Source: Harmonia axyridis (lineage: Eukaryota; Arthropoda; Insecta; Coleoptera; Coccinellidae). From it: a stretch of DNA of 64,000 nt. The stretch lies in the NCBI RefSeq assembly GCF_914767665.1, contig NC_059504.1, positions 5,520,501-5,584,500 of the forward strand, in the 5' to 3' direction. This document shows positions 58,514 through 64,000 of this stretch, piece by piece; the first letter of the stretch is position 1, and each line of letters begins with the position of its first letter. A program made the translations under genes and the position numbers. The notes beneath the pieces are model-generated. The model was not told the origin of the DNA. It was given only the letters and a program-made list of their open reading frames with translations, and made no database searches.

Positions 58514-58608
58514 GTCCGGGAAGTGCTCACTTCCCGGACGCTTTTTCTCTGAGAAAGTAGCATTTCCCGGCCTAGTCCGGAAAGTACGTACTTCCCGGAT
58601 TAGGCCGG
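58514..58608. repeat. Two short GC-rich hairpins
   Basis: 58514-58539 is a perfect 12-bp palindrome with a 2-base loop (GTCCGGGAAGTG). 58567-58608 is a near-perfect 20-bp palindrome (CCGGCCTAGTCCGG). Both use the word TCCGGRAAGT. Confidence 0.88.
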
Positions 58609-58740
58609 AAAAGAATCATAGAATCCATAGCAACCGAGATAACGGCTGACAGTTCATATTAAATTTGCATGTTTTTTGATCGCAATCGCAATAAAATATG
58701 GAAAGCAGCAACGATAGTGTTATTTTACATGGTTTCCGAA

Positions 58741-58832
58741 AAAATATTGTACGCAACACGCCCGAAAATGGTTTTTTTGGACTCACAGACTTCCAGGACG
58801 AGCGTGAGCGGGCGTGTTGCGTACAATATTTT
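58741..58832. repeat. Fold-back hairpin with 24-bp perfect arms
   Basis: Arms 58741-58764 and 58809-58832 (AAAATATTGTACGCAACACG and the following CCCG, inverted) enclose 44 bases. The pair GTTTTTTTGGAC / GTCCAAAAAAAC in and after the loop suggests a larger nested structure. Confidence 0.88.
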
Positions 58833-58892
58833 TTTTTTTGTCTAATCGTCCAAAAAAACCCTATTTTCCGGACTTGTTACGTAAATTACTAT

Positions 58893-58982
58893 TACGAGTC
58901 CCCAACATGCTTAGACAACGTTGTCGGATTGTGATATATTTTCAAATTCAAAGTTTCACTATATCATTATGAATATATATTA
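58893..58982 (-). repeat. TIR-MITE family B fragment
   Basis: GTCCCCAACATGC and GTCGGATTGTGATATATT match family B. It is interrupted on the right by mariner M5 and lacks its outer end. Confidence 0.75.
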
Positions 58983-60141
58983 ACAAGCCAATTGAAGAGT
59001 CCCCGGTCTACCATCGTAAAACACATTTTTTTGGCAAAATTCGATTTTATTATTCAACAAAGTTGCCTTCGAGGGCGATACAGCGATTATAGCGATCTTC
59101 CAACTTTTCGATACCATTTTTGTTGAACGATTTGTCTTTCGCTTCAAAATAGGCCTCAGTTTCGGTGATTACTTCTTCATTGGCGCTAAATTTCTTCCAG
59201 CGAGCATTCTTTTGAGGCCTGAGAACAAGAAAAGTCGCTGGGGGCCAGATATGGCGAATACGGTAGATGCAGAAACAATTTGAAACCCAATTTATGCAAT
59301 TTTGCCATTGTTTTCATTGATTTGTAACGACCCTATAACGCTATATAATAATCGCTGTCGATGGTTTGGCCCTTTTGGTGGTAATCAATGAATATTATAC
59401 CTTACGCATCCCAGAATACTTATGCCATAACCTTGCCAGCTGACTGTTGTGTTTTTCCTCGTTTTGGATTCGGTTCAGCGTGTGCAGTCTAGTCAGCTGA
59501 CTGTCGATTGGACTCCGGAGTGAAATGATGGAGCCATGTTTCATCCATTGTCACATCGACGCAAAAATTCAGGTTTATTATCACTTAAACAGCTTCAAAC
59601 ACTGCTCAGAATCATTAACTCGTTGTTGCTTTTGGTCGATTGTGAGCTCGCGCGGCACCCATTTTGCACACAGCTTTCTCATGTACAAATATTGGTGAAT
59701 GATATGATGTATAAGTTTAGAGGATATCTTCACAACACACTGCAATGTCTGCTATCTCGATCAATTTCACTTTATGTTCATTTAAAATTATTTTGTGATC
59801 TTTTTTTATTTTTTCGTCGGTGGCAGCCTCTTTTGGGCGTCCACTGCGTTCGTCGTCTTCGGTGCTCATTTCATCACGTTTAAACTTATATACCAATCAA
59901 TGATGGTTGATTATTCTGGTACAGACCCCGAAAACTATTCATCAAGTCAAGATTCTGCTTCAACTAGCAATATTTCATCAAATAATTCAAATAACAAAAG
60001 TAGCTACACTCACAACGCAATATCTCACAAACTGATGGTCGGACTGCTGTTAAATTTTGACACGTACCGTTGGTACTAAATAAGAATCATATGGATTTAA
60101 TACTAGCACCGCCATCTGTGCATCAGACCGGGAAAAGTACC
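58983..60141 (-). mobile_element. mellifera-type mariner, internally deleted (copy M5)
   Basis: Left end CAATTGAAGAGTCCCCGGTC after TA; right end degraded (CAGACCGGGAAAAGTACC). Minus-strand homology covers the C-terminal half (59030-59290), the TMDET and ESNRQSA region, the KLCAKWVPRE segment (near 59650) and the N-terminal start. Several deletions and frameshifts lie between. Confidence 0.87.
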
Positions 60142-61009
60142 TAAATTATAAGAAAAACAATTTTTATTCTTCACTATGTACAACTATACAAATGATATAA
60201 AAACATAAACGAAGGAAAATTCATAACAATAGAAGCTTGAGCTTTTGAAGTTTGCATTTTTCATGTTTCATACTAATTAAATTGAAATATAATCAAGACA
60301 CTCACAAAATTATTGTATAGATTAAAAAATTATGCACAAGAATTAAAATGTAACATACCCACAAATAAATCAATTATAAAAACTGGTATATAACGGATAT
60401 GTACAAAGTTTATGATGAGAAAGTGTGAGCCCACAAGAAAATAATAGTTATTTCATGTCAAAAATTGCAAACTTGAGCTATGTTTTGAGTTTATTATGGT
60501 ATTTATTCTTACTATTCAGGTAACGGAACGCTCAATTCACTCATTTGATTATTTAGAGTCGCTCTTACACTGAAACCTGATAAATTGGCACTAGATAACT
60601 TGAAAAATCTGCTAATGATAATAATTACTACAATGAGGTCAATAATTTTACATTTATACTTCTTCTACCTCTGCTATCAGTGCTATCTCATATTCAAGAT
60701 ACCTTTATAATTCGGACTTTTCCTCTAAATAAGGTACCCATTCATAATTCATGAAGCATTGGCGGCTTTCCGGTATAGGAATTGAGATAACACCCAATCT
60801 CACAGTTCTATTCCAGTCGAGTACAGGTCGCTACAAGTTTATTCATGAATTTATATCGCAAATTCACAACAAAAATATGAATGCATGAAATTTAGAAATA
60901 AAAAACCCCAAGCATCGTAAAAATCTTAAACCTAAAACATTCAAATCCCAACTTGACACTAACACATTTCTTAAAATTTAATTTGAAATATTTGGCAAAT
61001 ACGGAATAT
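60142..61009. other. Intergenic, no gene recognised
   Basis: AT-rich, no feature. Confidence 0.4.
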
Positions 61010-61315
61010 ACAGGGTGGAGAACGGTCTATTGTACCCTAGACTTTTGAAGAGAACAATGAGTAGGATGATTTTTTTGAAAGTTTGAAACCACTGCTCTAT
61101 CGATCTAGAATATTTTCAGCTCTGCGGTGCTACGATGAACTAAAAAAAAATTATAATATACAGGTTGTCCCATGGAAAATATTATAAGTGACAACACCAT
61201 AGCGTGAAAAATATTCTAGATCGATAGAGCAATAGCTCCAGAAATTAAATTTTCAATAAATTCCAACCTATTCTCCGTAAAAGTCTAGGGTATTATTCAC
61301 CTTGACCCATTCTGT
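61010..61315. mobile_element. ACAGGGTGGAGAA-ended MITE
   Basis: Imperfect inverted ends (ACAGGGTGGAGAACGGTCTA at the left; TGACCCATTCTGT at the right). Internal inverted pairs include ACCCTAGACTTTT and TCTATCGATCTAGAATATTT. Confidence 0.75.
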
Positions 61316-62398
61316 ATAAAAAATAATATAAACTACTAAAACAGGCATTTCAGCTCCCTCTTCAGGGTCTTTCTTAAAAGGCTATCAGTTTTTGAATGTT
61401 GATAAAGCTAGGTCATCCAGGTTACACTATTTTTCGTAAATGATTCTTGATGGTTTATGGTCAATCTTATCCAACCATCTATGCAAGCTTGATCTCCTTC
61501 ACCTGACCAAGCGTTTCTTTCAATAAGGGAATATCTGCTCTAACGGGAAGTTCTTGAAGCTGTCGTTCATAATTTTCGTAAATGCAGTACTAACCAAATC
61601 ATTGATTAGCGGACTCAAAACAACGAACCCAGGCTGCCAAGCGCTATTGATAATCCAATCCAGCATGTTCTCTAAAATTAAACGAATATTATTATTTTCG
61701 GGAATATACAGGGAGGTACTAGAAATTTCTAACAGTAGTTAACAGTTCAAAGTATTTTTGATTGGTTGCATCTGGAAAACGAGTTGGCATTGTGATATAA
61801 ATATGTAAGTTTCTTCTCTACATTTCTTCTCTTCGTTGGTATTGTTATATTTTATTCAAAGGAAAAACTTAGTTGACTATTTATCATTGACTATTTTGAT
61901 GATTATAATTTTATTTCTACATGAGAAGTTGTCTATTAAGTATAGCCTTCTGTTCTGCCATGCTTTTTCGAATAAATGATTGAATGATTCAACAGTTAGC
62001 AATTCCGGTTTTTCCTTATTTCAAGTTATTCCTTGATAACTCTTAAATTTGTTCTTCTAGGTAAGTATAAGCTCTGCTTAGGTAACTCCCCCCTATTTTT
62101 ATATGTAGAATTGACTGAAAGAATAAGAATAATAGGTTGTAATTTGAAAATCTTGAGTTTTGATGAATATGAGTTTTCCAAGTGCATGATCTTTTCATAA
62201 ACACCCTGTACATTTGGTCCAAACTCCAAACAGTCTAATAATACTCGTAATTCGTATTGGCAGAATCGAAAATGAGAAATGTTTTTTCGTAAAAACCTTT
62301 TTCTGCAAAAATATTCAAGAACATATGAGTCTCGTCGCCAATATGTTGTAGCATATTGCTGAAATTGTCAACAAATGAGCTATCCAATGATATAATAT
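61316..62398. other. Intergenic with repeat remnant
   Basis: 62130-62240 (TTGAAAATCTTGAGTTTTGA, CAAACAGTCTAATA) is another copy of the repeat at 12.87-12.97 kb. No gene. Confidence 0.45.
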
Positions 62399-62526
62399 AC
62401 AGGGTGTGCCAATTGAAATGAGAAAGTATTAGTCTATTTAAAGTATAGCTGGAAGTTGTAGAGATTATTGTCTCAAACCCCGAAATTCAAATTTTCTGAT
62501 AGACCATCGCGTTGAATCACCCTGTA
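62399..62526. mobile_element. Small ACAGGGTG-ended MITE
   Basis: 128 bp with ends ACAGGGTGTG and GAATCACCCTGT. The interior (AAGTTGTAGAGATTATTGTC, TCAAACCCCGAAAT) matches the 12.5 and 18.4 kb family, reversed relative to the latter. Confidence 0.8.
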
Positions 62527-63470
62527 TGTTGAAATATTCATGAAATGAAGGAAACAACATGAGATTAAATTGAATATGCATATTTTATTGTTGCATATTA
62601 TTCCTTCAAGAATTCATATTTTTATTTCAACATATCAATTTGCGCAATGGTTTTTTATTATTGTGCAATTCTGTAGAAGAAAGATAAATAAAAACCAAGG
62701 AATATCAAATAAATTAACCATTTGATAAAATTTTTGTCCTTGATAAGAAACTGAAGCTATGGTACCAATGTTTGAAATAATCAATCCATTTGAAGCATCA
62801 TAGTTCTTATTGAATATTCCATTCCCTGAATCCGTCCCTGAATTTCTCCGAACATGTGTGCTTCCCGAAATATCTAGAAAATCAAACATTATGTTCGACA
62901 TCAAAACTGAGATGAGAATGCGTTAGCACGAACAGATTTATAAACAGCATGTAATAAATTCCGGTCATTAAAATGTGCTTTAAAACTTTCAAAACACTCA
63001 TAATCTGCCTTCACTTGACGGAAGAATGATTGACTTTTTTTTTTGATAAATCTCTCACCATTTCTCGAACAATAGCTTCTTTGAAATCGTGCGATACGAG
63101 TTCGATCGCAATTTGGGCTGCGTTATAATATCAACTCGGCTGTTCAATTTTTATCAATCTGAGAGATTATGCGTGTTTATACACAGTGGCCCAATTAGAA
63201 CATAACAGGGGGCTCTTGACAGATGATCAATTTGGGATACGTCGATATTAATTTGTGATATCGTTGATAATATTCATAGTTCATATTTTGAGTATTCTGG
63301 TATCTCAAATTTGTTTTGGATATTCAGGCTTTTTTTTATGTATTGACCCCTTTGATGAATTTAGTTATTTCAAGGGTTATCCAATAAGAGATAGATCTGC
63401 CCGCTATCTGGGCAGATGTTACTTTTGAATCTGCATATTTAAGCAATTGAGAAGTAAAAACTATGCCATT
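62527..63470. other. Intergenic, no gene recognised
   Basis: No supportable feature. Confidence 0.4.
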
Positions 63471-64000
63471 ACTAAAAATGGAACGATACACGCTTCAACA
63501 ATGCATTGAATGTTAAAATTCATTACAAAAATAGACGAAATTTTGCAGTTACAATTCGCAAATCATTGTGAAACAAATTTTTGGCCGACAATAGTGAAAA
63601 TGGTGAAAAAATTTGACCTATTGGGACAAATTAGTGTTGTGAATAATCGAAAATGTGTGCGAAAAACCTAGGTTTGTCGATTGCTCATCGATCTTGGGGC
63701 ATTAAAGAAGACTTAGGTCTTATGGCCGGAATTGACGGAATTGGAAGATATTGATATGGACGACGTTAATTTTCAACAATGTGTTACATGCTATAAACAA
63801 GCAACGAAACAATCGAAATTTTACAGGAAAAATGGCCTGGCCATGTTATTTCTCGAAGAGGTGATCACAATTGGCCTCCGAGATCTTGTGATTTAACACC
63901 TTTAGACTTTTTTTGGAGACCACGTGAGAGATAAGGTCTATGCCAATGCTCTTTAATCGATTCAAGTCCTAAAAGATGGAGTTCGTGAAATTTTCGAGGA
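63471..64000 (+). pseudogene. Decayed mariner-like transposase, cut by window end
   Basis: Begins MERYTLQQCIEC (63479) and continues in broken frames: GLSIAHRSWGIKEDLGL, LEDIDMDDVNFQQ, then VISRRGDHNWPPRSCDLTPLD. NWPPRSCDLTPLD is also present in the DD41D copies, so the families are related, but this copy is far more diverged and has lost much of the centre. Confidence 0.8.

Overview
The window is nuclear DNA of an arthropod, most likely an insect and plausibly a beetle. It is AT-rich, with GT-AG introns, mariner/Tc1 elements of insect subfamilies, TA-flanked MITEs and an insect-type Gap1 gene. The species cannot be fixed from the sequence.

The left half (1-31.6 kb) is the 5' half of one host gene on the minus strand: the insect Gap1 homologue (vertebrate RASA2/RASA3 family), a Ras GTPase-activating protein. 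Six coding exons can be placed (31540-31486, 31270-31150, 31094-30459, 15905-15713, 14215-14067, 280-1). All splice phases agree and give 478 codons without a stop. They encode two C2 domains and the start of the RasGAP domain, including the arginine finger. The PH/Btk part lies beyond the left edge. Introns 3 (about 14.6 kb) and 5 (about 13.8 kb) are large and filled with transposons.

The right half (31.6-64 kb) is intergenic or belongs to an unseen gene. It holds mobile elements, tandem repeats and a tRNA-Arg(UCU) gene at 55.9 kb. A tRNA-Thr(AGU)-like sequence sits in Gap1 intron 3.

Mobile elements: six near-identical internally deleted DD41D mariner-like copies; five damaged mellifera-type mariners (DD34D); a cecropia-type mariner; a Tc1-like DD34E element carrying a hAT-type MITE that itself contains a deleted mariner; a Crypton (tyrosine recombinase) gene with an apparent 52-bp intron; non-LTR retrotransposon pieces; a family of about 580-bp TIR MITEs in at least eight copies; and several fold-back elements. 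A processed pseudogene of ribosomal protein L24 is at 4.2-4.7 kb. Repeat arrays include a 61-bp six-copy array, a perfect 59-bp duplication and dispersed 460-490-bp units.

Most useful for follow-up: the Crypton locus with its intron and flanking hairpins, the repeated deletion derivatives of the DD41D element, the triple-nested insertion at 6-8 kb, and a TATA/ATG/splice-donor candidate first exon inside Gap1 intron 5.
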